Both the position numbers and the translations under genes were made by a program. The notes below the pieces were generated by a model that worked only from the letters and a program-made list of their open reading frames with translations, was not told the origin of the DNA and did no database searches. Shown in pieces: positions 1 through 7,229 of a stretch of DNA of 64,000 nucleotides; the stretch's first letter is position 1; each line of letters opens with the position of its first letter. Source of the stretch: Lachnospiraceae bacterium (GTDB taxonomy: Bacteria > Bacillota > Clostridia > Lachnospirales > Lachnospiraceae); NCBI GenBank assembly GCA_017428265.1, contig JAFRRD010000052.1, forward strand, positions 48,648-112,647, read 5' to 3'.

Positions 1-1016
1 ACAAAATATGCGTCGACATTTGTGTAATTTTCCAGAAAGGCAGCGGCTTTTGCTTCTCCCATGACGAAGAATGCCGTGCTCAGAAGGTCCGCGGCAGCGG
101 AACTTTCGGTGACCACGGTGACGGACAAAAGGCCGCTTTCGGCCGGCAGGCCGGTCGCGGGATCGAGGATGTGGTGGTACGTCACCCCGTCTTTTTCAAA
201 AAAGCGCTGGTAGGAACCGCTGGTCACGGCGGAAGCGTCCGTGACTTTAAAGCTGGTCAGGTAGTCGCTGCTGCCGGCTTCCGGCTTCAGCACGCCGATG
301 CCATAGGGGCTGCCGTCCGGCTTATTGCCGATCACGAGGATGTTGCCGCCGAGATTGATGATCGCACTGGAAACAGCGTTCGCACGGAGTTCCTGCTTCA
401 GGCAGTCCGCAATGAAGCCCTTCGCCATGCCGCCGAGATCGATCACGATGGCGGGATCGGTGACCGTCAGCTGATAAGGATAAGCCGTGTCCGCAGACGG
501 CTCGAGTTTCAGCTTCTGCCGGCCGCAGTGGGAGAGGATCTCCGCCCGTTCCTCCGCTGTCGGCACCGTATGCTCCGTCCCGCTGAAATCGTAGAGTTCA
601 AGCAGCCTGCCGAGCGTCGGATCAAAGGCACCGTCCGTAATCTCTGCATAGTCGAGAGCAAGAGACAGCGCCCGATACATCAGTTCCGACACCGGAACGC
701 GGACGTCGCCGAGCCCCTCAGCCGCCGCTTCGGCGAGCCGCGCATTGATCTCATGCAGCTCGCTGCCTTCCAGCGTCCGGCTGAAGATCTTTTCATAGTA
801 TTCCAGGCGGTCCATGGCCTCGCTGACCGCGGCGGAATCCTTATTGTCATAATAACTGATGCTGACGGCCGTATCGAAGGCAAAGGCGGTCCGCACGTAC
901 GGATCTGCCGCCTTGCGGCCGCAGCCGCCGGAGCCCAGGACAGCGGCAAACAGACAGAGCAGGGCAGCACACCGCCTGACGGGCTTTATGAAAGTAGAAA
1001 AAGTCGATTTCCGCAT
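1..1016 (-). CDS. apbE: FAD:protein FMN transferase (ApbE), C-terminus cut by window edge
   Basis: This is an exported lipoprotein that moves FMN from FAD onto Thr/Ser of extracytoplasmic flavoproteins such as RnfG and RnfD. The ATG at 1016 opens a lipoprotein signal: MRKS, a hydrophobic stretch, then LGSGGC, where the Cys would be lipidated. ApbE-family motifs follow: DTAVSISYYD near the N-terminus, DLGGMAKGFIADCL (the conserved GGxAKG loop), and YHHILDPATGLPA (the HxxDPxTG metal and catalytic motif). The frame is open to base 1, so the stop lies outside the window. It is transcribed divergently from the rnf operon, whose subunits are its expected substrates. The family assignment is very secure. 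Confidence 0.95.
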   Translation of the reverse strand, partial: MRKSTFSTFIKPVRRCAALLCLFAAVLGSGGCGRKAADPYVRTAFAFDTAVSISYYDNKDSAAVSEAMDRLEYYEKIFSRTLEGSELHEINARLAEAAAEGLGDVRVPVSELMYRALSLALDYAEITDGAFDPTLGRLLELYDFSGTEHTVPTAEERAEILSHCGRQKLKLEPSADTAYPYQLTVTDPAIVIDLGGMAKGFIADCLKQELRANAVSSAIINLGGNILVIGNKPDGSPYGIGVLKPEAGSSDYLTSFKVTDASAVTSGSYQRFFEKDGVTYHHILDPATGLPAESGLLSVTVVTESSAAADLLSTAFFVMGEAKAAAFLENYTNVDAYF

Positions 1017-1026
1017 GAGAATATCC

Positions 1027-1056
1027 TTGCCAAAATATATAAAGAAATGGTAAAAT
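1027..1056 (+). promoter_or_regulatory. Candidate promoter of the rnf operon
   Basis: TTGCCA (1027-1032) and TAAAAT (1051-1056) are separated by 18 bases in the apbE/rnfC divergent region. It would start transcription near 1063 and give a leader of about 120 bases before rnfC. That leader contains a small hairpin, CGGAAA-AGC-TTTCCG (1123-1137). An alternative TATCAT hexamer at 1153-1158 has no convincing -35. Confidence 0.45.
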
Positions 1057-1062
1057 ATCTGC

Positions 1063-1084
1063 GGTTATCAATGACAGGATAACC
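1063..1084. promoter_or_regulatory. Inverted repeat, candidate operator between apbE and rnfC
   Basis: GGTTATC (1063-1069) and its exact reverse complement GATAACC (1078-1084) are separated by 8 bases. The dyad lies just downstream of the candidate rnf promoter and upstream of apbE, a place where a regulator could control both directions. It does not match the redox-sensor Rex consensus TTGTTAA-N4-TTAACAA. The regulator is unknown. Confidence 0.4.
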
Positions 1085-1182
1085 GATTCAAATGACATCT
1101 GCAGGGACGCGGGAAGATTCTTCGGAAAAGCTTTCCGGGTTTGCCGTGCAGCTATCATACCACAAAACAAGGGAGAAAAACA

Positions 1183-2484
1183 GTGGCGCCCAAATTTCTG
1201 AAGAGTGTTCATGTTCCGCACAGGAAGAACACGAAAAATTCCGTACCACAGCGTTTCTTCGAAGTCAAGTCCGTTACGATCCCGATGTCGATGCACATCG
1301 GTGCCCCGGCCAAACCGGTCGTCAAGGTGGGGGATCACGTCAAGACGGGCCAGCTGATCGGGGAACCCGGTGGTTTCGTCTCTGCGCCGATCTACGCGTC
1401 CATTTCCGGGACCGTGAAAAAGGTCGACAGCATGCTCCTCTCAAGCGGCGGCTCATGCATGGCCGTCACCATCGAATCCGATGGGCTGAACGAGATGGAT
1501 GAAAACATCAAAGCCCCCGAACTGACTGATTTCGATTCGTTCATTCAGGCGGTCCGCAGCAGCGGCGTCGTCGGCCTCGGCGGCGCAGGCTTCCCCACCA
1601 GCGTGAAGCTGAAGGTCGATCCGGCCAAGGTGGACTACATCCTGATCAACGGCGCGGAATGCGAACCGTACATTACTTCCGACACCCGCACCATGTGCGA
1701 CGATGCGGAATGGATGCTTGCCGGCCTGGAAGCGCTCCGCCGCTTCTTCCCCGCGACGCAGTTCTACATCGGCATCGAGAACAACAAGCCGGAAGCCATC
1801 AAGGTCATGCGCGAGACCGCTGCCAAGGTGGAAAAATGCGAAGTGATCGAACTGCCGAGCAGCTACCCGCAGGGCGGTGAGAAAGTGCTGATCTACAACA
1901 CGACCGGCCGCATCGTTCCGGAAGGAAAGCTTCCGCTCGACGCCGGCTGCATCGTGCTGAACGTCACGACGCTCGCCTTCATCGGCAGGTATCTGCTGAC
2001 CGGCGAACCGCTGTCATCGAAATGCATCACCATCGACGGCTCCGCGGTGAAGAACCCGCAGAACCTGATCGTTCCGGTGGGCACGATGATCAGCGAGATC
2101 GTGGAGCACATCGGCGGCCTGAAATGCGATCCGGCCAAGGCCCTCTACGGCGGCCCGATGATGGGCCTGTCCATGCCGGACCTGGATCAGCCGATCCTGA
2201 AGAATACGAACGCGGTCCTGATCTTCGACGAGAAAGACGCGAAGATCCCGGCGCCGACAGCCTGCATCCGCTGCGGCCGCTGCGTCGACGCCTGCCCGCT
2301 GCAGCTGATGCCGGCAGAACTGGCACAGGCCTGCGAGAAGAAAGATCTCCAGCGCCTGTCCGAACTGAAGGTCAACCTCTGCATGGAGTGCGGCAGCTGC
2401 TCGTTCGTCTGCCCCGCCAAGCGCAACCTCGTCGAGAGCCATAAACTGGCGAAACAGTATTTAAGGGAGGCCGGGATCAAATGA
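1183..2484 (+). CDS. rnfC: Rnf complex subunit RnfC
   Basis: RnfC is the NADH-side, FMN- and Fe-S-containing subunit of the ferredoxin:NAD+ oxidoreductase that pumps Na+ or H+. I chose the GTG at 1183 because GGGAG (1171-1175) precedes it at good spacing and the protein then begins VAPKFLKSVHVPHRKN, as RnfC proteins do; an upstream ATG at 1141 lacks a site. A lipoyl-like barrel comes first, then the NADH/FMN region (GLGGAGFPTSVKL, NGAECEPYITSDTRTM). Two ferredoxin-type [4Fe-4S] motifs follow: CIRCGRCVDACP and CMECGSCSFVCP. Length is about 434 residues, typical of clostridial RnfC. It is the first gene of rnfCDGEAB. Confidence 0.96.
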   Translation: MAPKFLKSVHVPHRKNTKNSVPQRFFEVKSVTIPMSMHIGAPAKPVVKVGDHVKTGQLIGEPGGFVSAPIYASISGTVKKVDSMLLSSGGSCMAVTIESDGLNEMDENIKAPELTDFDSFIQAVRSSGVVGLGGAGFPTSVKLKVDPAKVDYILINGAECEPYITSDTRTMCDDAEWMLAGLEALRRFFPATQFYIGIENNKPEAIKVMRETAAKVEKCEVIELPSSYPQGGEKVLIYNTTGRIVPEGKLPLDAGCIVLNVTTLAFIGRYLLTGEPLSSKCITIDGSAVKNPQNLIVPVGTMISEIVEHIGGLKCDPAKALYGGPMMGLSMPDLDQPILKNTNAVLIFDEKDAKIPAPTACIRCGRCVDACPLQLMPAELAQACEKKDLQRLSELKVNLCMECGSCSFVCPAKRNLVESHKLAKQYLREAGIK

Positions 2485-3413
2485 GTAAAATGAATCTTAG
2501 CGTTTCCCCGCACATCCGGAGTTCGAGGACCACGCAGAACATCATGCTCGATGTCATCATCGCGCTGGTGCCTGCCCTGATCGCCTCGGTCGTGCTCTAC
2601 GGCTTCCGTGCCCTGCTGCTGACCGTGATCTCCTCCGGCGCCTGTGTCTTCTTTGAATATGCCTATGAAAAACTGCTGAAGCGCGACATCACCGTCTCGG
2701 ATCTGTCCGCGGTGGTCACCGGCATGCTGGTGGCGTTCAATGTTCCCGTGAGCATGCCCGTGTGGATGCTGATCGTCGGCGACCTGGCTGCGATCATCCT
2801 CGCGAAGCAGCTCTTCGGCGGCATCGGCTGCAACTTCATGAACCCTGCGCTCGTCGGCCGTATCGTGATGATGTTCTCCTTCACGACCGCGATCACCACC
2901 TACACCGGTTCGACCGGGATCGTGGATGCGGCGACCACGGCGACGCCTCTGGCCGACCCGGCGGCGACCGGCTTCGTGAAGCTGGTGCTGGGCATGCACG
3001 GCGGCGTCATCGGCGAGTCATGCGCGGCGGCCCTGCTCGTCGGCGGCATTTACCTCTGCATCCGCAAGGTCATCAAGCCCATCATCCCGCTGGTCTACAT
3101 CGGCACGACGCTGCTCTTCACCTGGCTGTTCGGCGGCGCGGCTCCTCTGGAGTCCATCTTTGCCGGCGGCCTGATGCTCGGCGCCATCTACATGGCGACC
3201 GACTATGTCACGAGCCCCATCACCGATAAGGGCAAAGTCATCTTCGGCGTGTTCCTGGGCCTGATCACTTCCGTGATCCGTGTCTTCGGCAACTATGCGG
3301 AAGGCGTGACCTTCGCCATCATCCTCGGCAACATCCTGGTCCCGTACATCAACGACCTGTCCGAGACCAAGCCGATCGGCGCCATCGTGCCCGAGAAGAA
3401 AAAGGAGGCCTGA
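2481..3413 (+). CDS. rnfD: Rnf complex membrane subunit RnfD
   Basis: RnfD is a polytopic membrane subunit (310 residues) that carries a covalently bound FMN and takes part in electron transfer across the membrane. It overlaps the rnfC stop by four bases (ATGA), indicating translational coupling, with AAGGGAGG upstream. Several hydrophobic helices are visible. The segment DAATTATPLADPA matches the ApbE flavinylation region of RnfD/NqrB, with Thr as the expected FMN attachment site. MATDYVTSPIT near the C-terminus is another family hallmark. ApbE encoded upstream would install the flavin. Confidence 0.96.
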   Translation: MSKMNLSVSPHIRSSRTTQNIMLDVIIALVPALIASVVLYGFRALLLTVISSGACVFFEYAYEKLLKRDITVSDLSAVVTGMLVAFNVPVSMPVWMLIVGDLAAIILAKQLFGGIGCNFMNPALVGRIVMMFSFTTAITTYTGSTGIVDAATTATPLADPAATGFVKLVLGMHGGVIGESCAAALLVGGIYLCIRKVIKPIIPLVYIGTTLLFTWLFGGAAPLESIFAGGLMLGAIYMATDYVTSPITDKGKVIFGVFLGLITSVIRVFGNYAEGVTFAIILGNILVPYINDLSETKPIGAIVPEKKKEA

Positions 3414-3414
3414 C

Positions 3415-3945
3415 ATGAGCAAGAAAAGCAATGTATGGCAGGACCTTTTGAAACCGGTCGTCGTGCTGCTGTGCATCAGCCTTGCCGCCGCCGTGCTGCT
3501 GGGCTTCGTGAACAGCAAGACCGAACCGGTCATCGCGGAAAATGCCCGGATCAAGGCGGAAGCGACCCGCGCAGCGGTGCTTCCCGGCGCGAAGGGCTTT
3601 GAAGAGATCAAGTGCGATACCGCAGCGCTCGACATCGACAGCGCCTACAAAGAGACCTCCGGCCTGGGCTACGTCATCACCTCCTCCCACAAGGGCTACG
3701 GCGGCGACGTGACCGTGACGGTGGGCCTGAACGCGGAAGGCAAGATCGTCGGCATCTCGGCTGACGTCTCGACCGAAACGCAGGGCGTCGGCTCCAAGAC
3801 CGGCGAAGCGAAGTTCCTGGACAAGTTCCTGGGTCTGTCCGGCAATGCGGACGGCATCGATTCGCTGACCGGCGCGAGCTACTCCAGCGCGGCTGTGAAA
3901 AACAGCGTGAACGCGGCCCTGGCGGCGTTCGAAAAAGTAAAGTAA
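3415..3945 (+). CDS. rnfG: Rnf complex subunit RnfG (FMN-binding domain)
   Basis: RnfG is a single-span, extracytoplasmic flavoprotein of 176 residues. An N-terminal transmembrane helix (VVVLLCISLAAAVLLGFVNS) is followed by the FMN_bind domain, with TSSHKGYGGDVTVTVGLN and ETQGVGSK. The flavinylation motif reads DSLTGASYSS near residue 150. The usual motif is [S/T]GAT, with FMN esterified to the final Thr; here that position is Ser. The gene starts two bases after rnfD with an AAAAAGGAGG site inside the rnfD end. The Ser substitution may still be modified by ApbE, but this cannot be decided from sequence. Confidence 0.95.
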   Translation: MSKKSNVWQDLLKPVVVLLCISLAAAVLLGFVNSKTEPVIAENARIKAEATRAAVLPGAKGFEEIKCDTAALDIDSAYKETSGLGYVITSSHKGYGGDVTVTVGLNAEGKIVGISADVSTETQGVGSKTGEAKFLDKFLGLSGNADGIDSLTGASYSSAAVKNSVNAALAAFEKVK

Positions 3946-3958
3946 GGAGGGACGGAAG

Positions 3959-4672
3959 ATGAAAAAGACAAAATGGCAGATCTTTACCAACGGCATCTTT
4001 AAAGAGAACCCCGTCCTGATTCTTCTGCTAGGCTGCTGCTCGGTGCTGGCCATCTCGGTCACCGTCAAGGGCGCGCTCGGCATGGGCGTTGCGCTGACCT
4101 TCGTTCTGGTCGGCTCCAACGTCGTCATTTCCCTGCTTCGGAAAGTCATTCCGGACAAGGTCCGCATCCCCTGCTTCATCGTGGTCGTCGCGACCTTCGT
4201 GACCCTCGTGGAGATGGTCGTGGAAGCGTACCTGCCCGACCTTTACAACGCCCTCGGCATTTTCCTCGCGCTGATCGTCGTGAACTGCATCGTGCTCGGC
4301 CGCGCGGAGATGTTCGCCAGCAAGAACGGCGTGCTTGACTCCTTCCTGGACGGCCTCGGCATGGGCATCGGCTACACGGTGGTCATCGTCGGCATCGCCG
4401 TGGTGAGGGAACTCCTCGGCGCCGGCACCATCTACGGCATCCGCATCATCCCCGAAGGCTACCAGATCGGGATCATTGCCCAGACGCCCGGCGGCTTCAT
4501 GATGTTCGGCCTTGCGATGGGCCTGCTCATCTACTGCCTCGGCAAGAAGGGCAAAAAGTTTGATCCGCGCATCGGCTGCGACGGCAAATGCGGCAACTGC
4601 AGCATTGGCTGCGAGAATGCCATCAAGGACATCGTCCCGGATGCAAAAGAAGATAAGGAGGCCGCGAAATGA
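3959..4672 (+). CDS. rnfE: Rnf complex membrane subunit RnfE with Cys-rich tail
   Basis: RnfE is a six-helix membrane subunit that together with RnfA forms the membrane core; each supplies two conserved cysteines that jointly hold a [2Fe-2S] cluster in known Rnf/Nqr structures. Those cysteines are visible in LLLGCCSVLAISVTVKGAL and IVVNCIVLGRAE. At 237 residues it is longer than minimal RnfE proteins because of a C-terminal tail that begins FDPRIG and reads CDGKCGNCSIGC, followed by a charged end. Four closely spaced cysteines suggest metal or Fe-S binding, but the function of the tail is not known to me. It starts from AAGGAGG inside the rnfG/rnfE gap. Confidence 0.94.
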   Translation: MKKTKWQIFTNGIFKENPVLILLLGCCSVLAISVTVKGALGMGVALTFVLVGSNVVISLLRKVIPDKVRIPCFIVVVATFVTLVEMVVEAYLPDLYNALGIFLALIVVNCIVLGRAEMFASKNGVLDSFLDGLGMGIGYTVVIVGIAVVRELLGAGTIYGIRIIPEGYQIGIIAQTPGGFMMFGLAMGLLIYCLGKKGKKFDPRIGCDGKCGNCSIGCENAIKDIVPDAKEDKEAAK

Positions 4673-5271
4673 TGAGTGAAGGAACGAAACTGCTGCTGAT
4701 CGCGTTTTCCATGATCTTCACGGAAAACTACGTCCTGGTCCAGTTCATCGCCATCTGCCCCTTCCTGGGCGTGTCGAAGAACTTCGATTCCTGCATCGGC
4801 ATGAGCGGCGCCGTCATCTTCGTCATGACGCTCGCTTCCGCCGTCACCTGGACCATTTACAATTTCCTGCTTGAGCCGTTCGGGCTGACCTACCTGCAGA
4901 CGATCGTCTTCATCCTGGTCATCGCGGCGCTCGTGCAGTTCGTCGAGATCGTGCTGAAGAAATTCATCAAACCGCTGTACAAGGCGCTCGGCATTTACCT
5001 GCCCCTGATCACCACCAACTGCGCGGTGCTTGCGGTCACGATCCTGAACATCACCGAAAAGTACAACTTGCTCGAAGCCTGCATCGACGGCGCGACCGCC
5101 GGCGTCGGCTTCGGCTTGGCCCTGATCCTGTTCTGCGGCGTCCGCAAGGCGCTGGAACGCGCGAAGCCTCCGAAATGCTTCGAAGGCCTGCCCATCACCC
5201 TGATTGCGGCAGCGCTCACCAGCATGACCTTCATGGGCTTCGCCGGCATCGCGGACAATCTGTTCCACTAA
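4669..5271 (+). CDS. rnfA: Rnf complex membrane subunit RnfA
   Basis: RnfA is a 200-residue polytopic membrane protein and a paralogue of RnfE. The signature FTENYVLVQFIAICPFLGVSK and the second cysteine in LITTNCAVLAVTILN are the two conserved positions that help bind the intramembrane [2Fe-2S] cluster. The first of two adjacent ATG codons (4669) overlaps the rnfE stop and is seven bases from AAGGAGG (4655-4661), so it is preferred over the ATG at 4672. Confidence 0.96.
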   Translation: MMSEGTKLLLIAFSMIFTENYVLVQFIAICPFLGVSKNFDSCIGMSGAVIFVMTLASAVTWTIYNFLLEPFGLTYLQTIVFILVIAALVQFVEIVLKKFIKPLYKALGIYLPLITTNCAVLAVTILNITEKYNLLEACIDGATAGVGFGLALILFCGVRKALERAKPPKCFEGLPITLIAAALTSMTFMGFAGIADNLFH

Positions 5272-5283
5272 GGAGGACTGAAG

Positions 5284-6069
5284 ATGGATCCTGTGTTGAC
5301 AGCAGCTTTGGTACTGGGCGGCGTAGGCCTTGTCTGCGCGCTCCTTCTGGTGGTGGCAGCCAAATATATGGCGGTCCCGGTGGATGAACGTTTTCCGAAG
5401 ATCCGTGAGTGCCTGCCCGGCGCGAACTGCGGCGGCTGCGGCTATGCGGGCTGCGACGGCTATGCCAATGCGCTCGTGGACGGTTCGGAAGAAAAGATCA
5501 ACAAATGTGTTGCCGGCGGCGCGGCCGTGATGGAAGCGCTCGCGAAAGCGACCGGCAAAGAGGCTGAAGCAGTCGAACCGAAGGTTGCCTATGTCCACTG
5601 TCTGGGCACCTGCGACAAGACCGAGAAGAAGGCCGAATACAACGGCACGAAGACCTGCAAGGCATCGAAACTGCTCTTTGGCGGCGAAGGCAGCTGCACC
5701 TTCGGCTGCCTGGGCTACGGCGACTGCGCGGCGGTCTGCCCCGAGAAGGCGATCAATGTGATCAACGGCGTGGCGCATGTGAACGGCGCGCGCTGCATCG
5801 GCTGCGGCCAGTGCGCATCCGTCTGCCCGCAGAAGATCATTTCCCTGATCCCTGCGCAGGCGGCGGTCAAGGTGACCTGCTCGAACAAGGACAAGGGCCC
5901 GGTCGTCATGAAGAAGTGCAAGGCCGGCTGCATCGGCTGCGGCCTGTGCATGCGCAACTGCCCGGCTGAGGCCATCAAGGTCGAGGGGAATCTTGCCTCC
6001 ATCGATTACGAAAAGTGCATCGGCTGCGGCAAGTGCAAGGAAGTCTGCCCGAAGAAGTGCATCCTCTGA
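5284..6069 (+). CDS. rnfB: Rnf complex ferredoxin-type subunit RnfB
   Basis: RnfB is the ferredoxin-accepting, multi-[4Fe-4S] subunit. An N-terminal anchor helix (residues about 3-25) is followed by the RnfB-type cluster motif CLPGANCGGCGYAGCDGYA. Then come the paired ferredoxin motifs: CTFGCLGYGDCAAVCP, CIGCGQCASVCP, CIGCGLCMRNCP and CIGCGKCKEVCP. At 261 residues it is the usual clostridial length and all cluster cysteines appear intact. It is the last structural gene of the rnf operon and starts 12 bases after rnfA from AAGGAGG. Confidence 0.96.
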   Translation: MDPVLTAALVLGGVGLVCALLLVVAAKYMAVPVDERFPKIRECLPGANCGGCGYAGCDGYANALVDGSEEKINKCVAGGAAVMEALAKATGKEAEAVEPKVAYVHCLGTCDKTEKKAEYNGTKTCKASKLLFGGEGSCTFGCLGYGDCAAVCPEKAINVINGVAHVNGARCIGCGQCASVCPQKIISLIPAQAAVKVTCSNKDKGPVVMKKCKAGCIGCGLCMRNCPAEAIKVEGNLASIDYEKCIGCGKCKEVCPKKCIL

Positions 6070-6084
6070 CGGCATGCTGACGCG

Positions 6085-6462
6085 ATGGCACGGCTGAAGG
6101 AATATCGAAAGGATCTTTTTCTGATCCTCGGCGTGCTGATAGGCGCGGGGCTTATCGCGGGGGCTTTTGCCCTCGCGAAAAAGCCCGGCGCCTATGTTCG
6201 TGTGGAACAGGACGGAAAGCTGCTCGGCGTGTATGCCTTAAGCGAAGACAGAAGAGAAGTGTTCCCGGACAAGGACGGCGCCGACGGCAACGTGCTGGTC
6301 ATCGAAGGCGGCACGGTGCACATGGAGACCGCGTCCTGCCCGGACAAACTCTGCGTGAAACAGGGCACGAAATCTCAGGTGGGTGACACGATCGTCTGCC
6401 TGCCGCACCGGCTCGCGGCGACGGTCATCGGCGCGGAGGAAGCGGAGGGACTGCTGCCATGA
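6085..6462 (+). CDS. NusG domain II-containing membrane-anchored protein
   Basis: This 125-residue protein has one N-terminal transmembrane helix (LFLILGVLIGAGLIAGAFALA) and an extracytoplasmic NusG_II (DUF1312-type) domain. Typical features are YVRVEQDGKLLGVYALSEDR, the CPDKLCVKQG motif and the second Cys in IVCLPHRL; the cysteines may form a disulfide or bind metal. In many Clostridia such a gene follows rnfB and precedes a Gx transporter-type gene, as here. It overlaps the next gene by four bases. The molecular role is unknown; flavin or quinone-linked redox help to Rnf is only inferred from context. Confidence 0.85.
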   Translation: MARLKEYRKDLFLILGVLIGAGLIAGAFALAKKPGAYVRVEQDGKLLGVYALSEDRREVFPDKDGADGNVLVIEGGTVHMETASCPDKLCVKQGTKSQVGDTIVCLPHRLAATVIGAEEAEGLLP

Positions 6463-6962
6463 AGCCGAAGAAACTCATGACGGAAGCCATGCTCTGCGCG
6501 CTGGCCCTGATCCTGTCCTATGTCGAATCCCTCTTTCCGCTTTCGGTCGCCGTGCCCGGCATCAAAATGGGCCTGCCGAACCTCGTGATCGTCTTTGCCC
6601 TGTACCGGCTCGGTGCGGGCAGCGCGGCACGGATCTCCCTGGTTCGCGTGGCGGTCGTGGCGCTTCTCTTCGGCAACGTCTACAGCTTCCTGTATTCGCT
6701 CGCCGGCGCGGCTTTTTCGCTCCTGCTGATGGTGCTTCTCCGGAAAGTCCGGGGCTTTCATACGGCCGGCGTTTCGGTCGGCGGCGCGGTCATGCACAAC
6801 ATCGCGCAGGTCGCTGTCGCGATGGTCATCCTGGGCACGGAGAAGATCATTTACTACCTGCCGGCGCTGCTGGTATCGGGCGTCGTTTCCGGCATCGTGA
6901 TCGGCCTGCTCGCAGGGCTGATGATCCGCCGTATCGGAAACGTGAATAAATTGTCATCCTGA
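6459..6962 (+). CDS. Gx transporter-type membrane protein (heptaprenyl diphosphate synthase component I family)
   Basis: This 167-residue protein has four to five hydrophobic segments and the family signature MTEAMLCALALILSYVESLFP followed by GIKMGLPNLVIVFALY. Databases often call this family heptaprenyl diphosphate synthase component I or Gx transporter, but it resembles ECF substrate-binding (S) components more than a prenyl synthase. It is translationally coupled to the NusG-II gene. The last codons (NKLSS and the TGA stop at 6960-6962) fall inside the left end of a dispersed repeat that begins at 6952, so the native C-terminus seems to have been replaced or extended by the repeat. Confidence 0.8.
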   Translation: MKPKKLMTEAMLCALALILSYVESLFPLSVAVPGIKMGLPNLVIVFALYRLGAGSAARISLVRVAVVALLFGNVYSFLYSLAGAAFSLLLMVLLRKVRGFHTAGVSVGGAVMHNIAQVAVAMVILGTEKIIYYLPALLVSGVVSGIVIGLLAGLMIRRIGNVNKLSS

Positions 6963-7041
6963 GCGAGCAAAGCGAGTCGAAGGATCTTGATTTGAAGATT
7001 CTTCGGCTCCGGCTCTTGCAGAGCCTTCGCTCAGAATGACA
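6952..7041. repeat. TGTCATCCTGAG-ended dispersed repeat, full copy
   Basis: The element begins TGTCATCCTGAG (6952-6963) and ends with the near-perfect inverse CTCAGAATGACA (7030-7041). Its arms carry the inner blocks GAGTCGAAGGATCTT and GAGCCTTCGCTC. Related copies lie at 46712, 52286, 56977 and 58854 in this window. It has the form of a small non-autonomous inverted-repeat element and contains no gene. Confidence 0.85.
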
Positions 7042-7092
7042 GGAGTGGATGTTTCTTCGGAGCCGCCCTCACCTGCCTCACTTCGTTCGGCA

Positions 7093-7121
7093 CCCTCTCC
7101 CGCGTCCGGGAGAGGGTTTCT
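7093..7121 (+). terminator. Rho-independent terminator after the rnf operon
   Basis: CCCTCTCCC (7093-7101) pairs perfectly with GGGAGAGGG (7108-7116) over a six-base loop and is followed by TTTCTTA. The stretch just before it (about 7066-7092, CTCACTTCGTTCGGCA) resembles another common intergenic repeat. It separates the rnf operon from the ECF operon. Confidence 0.7.
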
Positions 7122-7136
7122 TATGCCCTCGCAACA

Positions 7137-7165
7137 TTGACAGAAAGCGGTTTTTCCGCTATCAT
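7137..7165 (+). promoter_or_regulatory. Promoter of the ECF transporter operon
   Basis: TTGACA (7137-7142) and TATCAT (7160-7165) are separated by exactly 17 bases, a near-consensus sigma-A promoter. It gives a leader of about 58 bases before the ecfA fusion gene. No riboswitch was recognised in that leader. Confidence 0.8.
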
Positions 7166-7229
7166 TAATCCAAATGCGCAGCGCGCATTTATTCAGCCTG
7201 TCCGGGATCCGGAAGAAAGGAGAAACGCC

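Noticed and set aside
1063-1084. Rex redox-sensor binding site
   Set aside because: GGTTATC-N8-GATAACC does not match TTGTTAA-N4-TTAACAA; it is kept as an operator for an unknown regulator.
6459-6962. Genuine heptaprenyl diphosphate synthase subunit
   Set aside because: The protein is polytopic and has no prenyl synthase Asp-rich motif; the name is a historical family label.
6952-7041. CRISPR array or insertion sequence at the dispersed repeats
   Set aside because: The copies are far apart, not regularly spaced, and carry no transposase; they are small inverted-repeat elements.
7166-7229. Vitamin riboswitch in front of the ECF genes
   Set aside because: The leader is under 65 bases and shows no recognisable aptamer.
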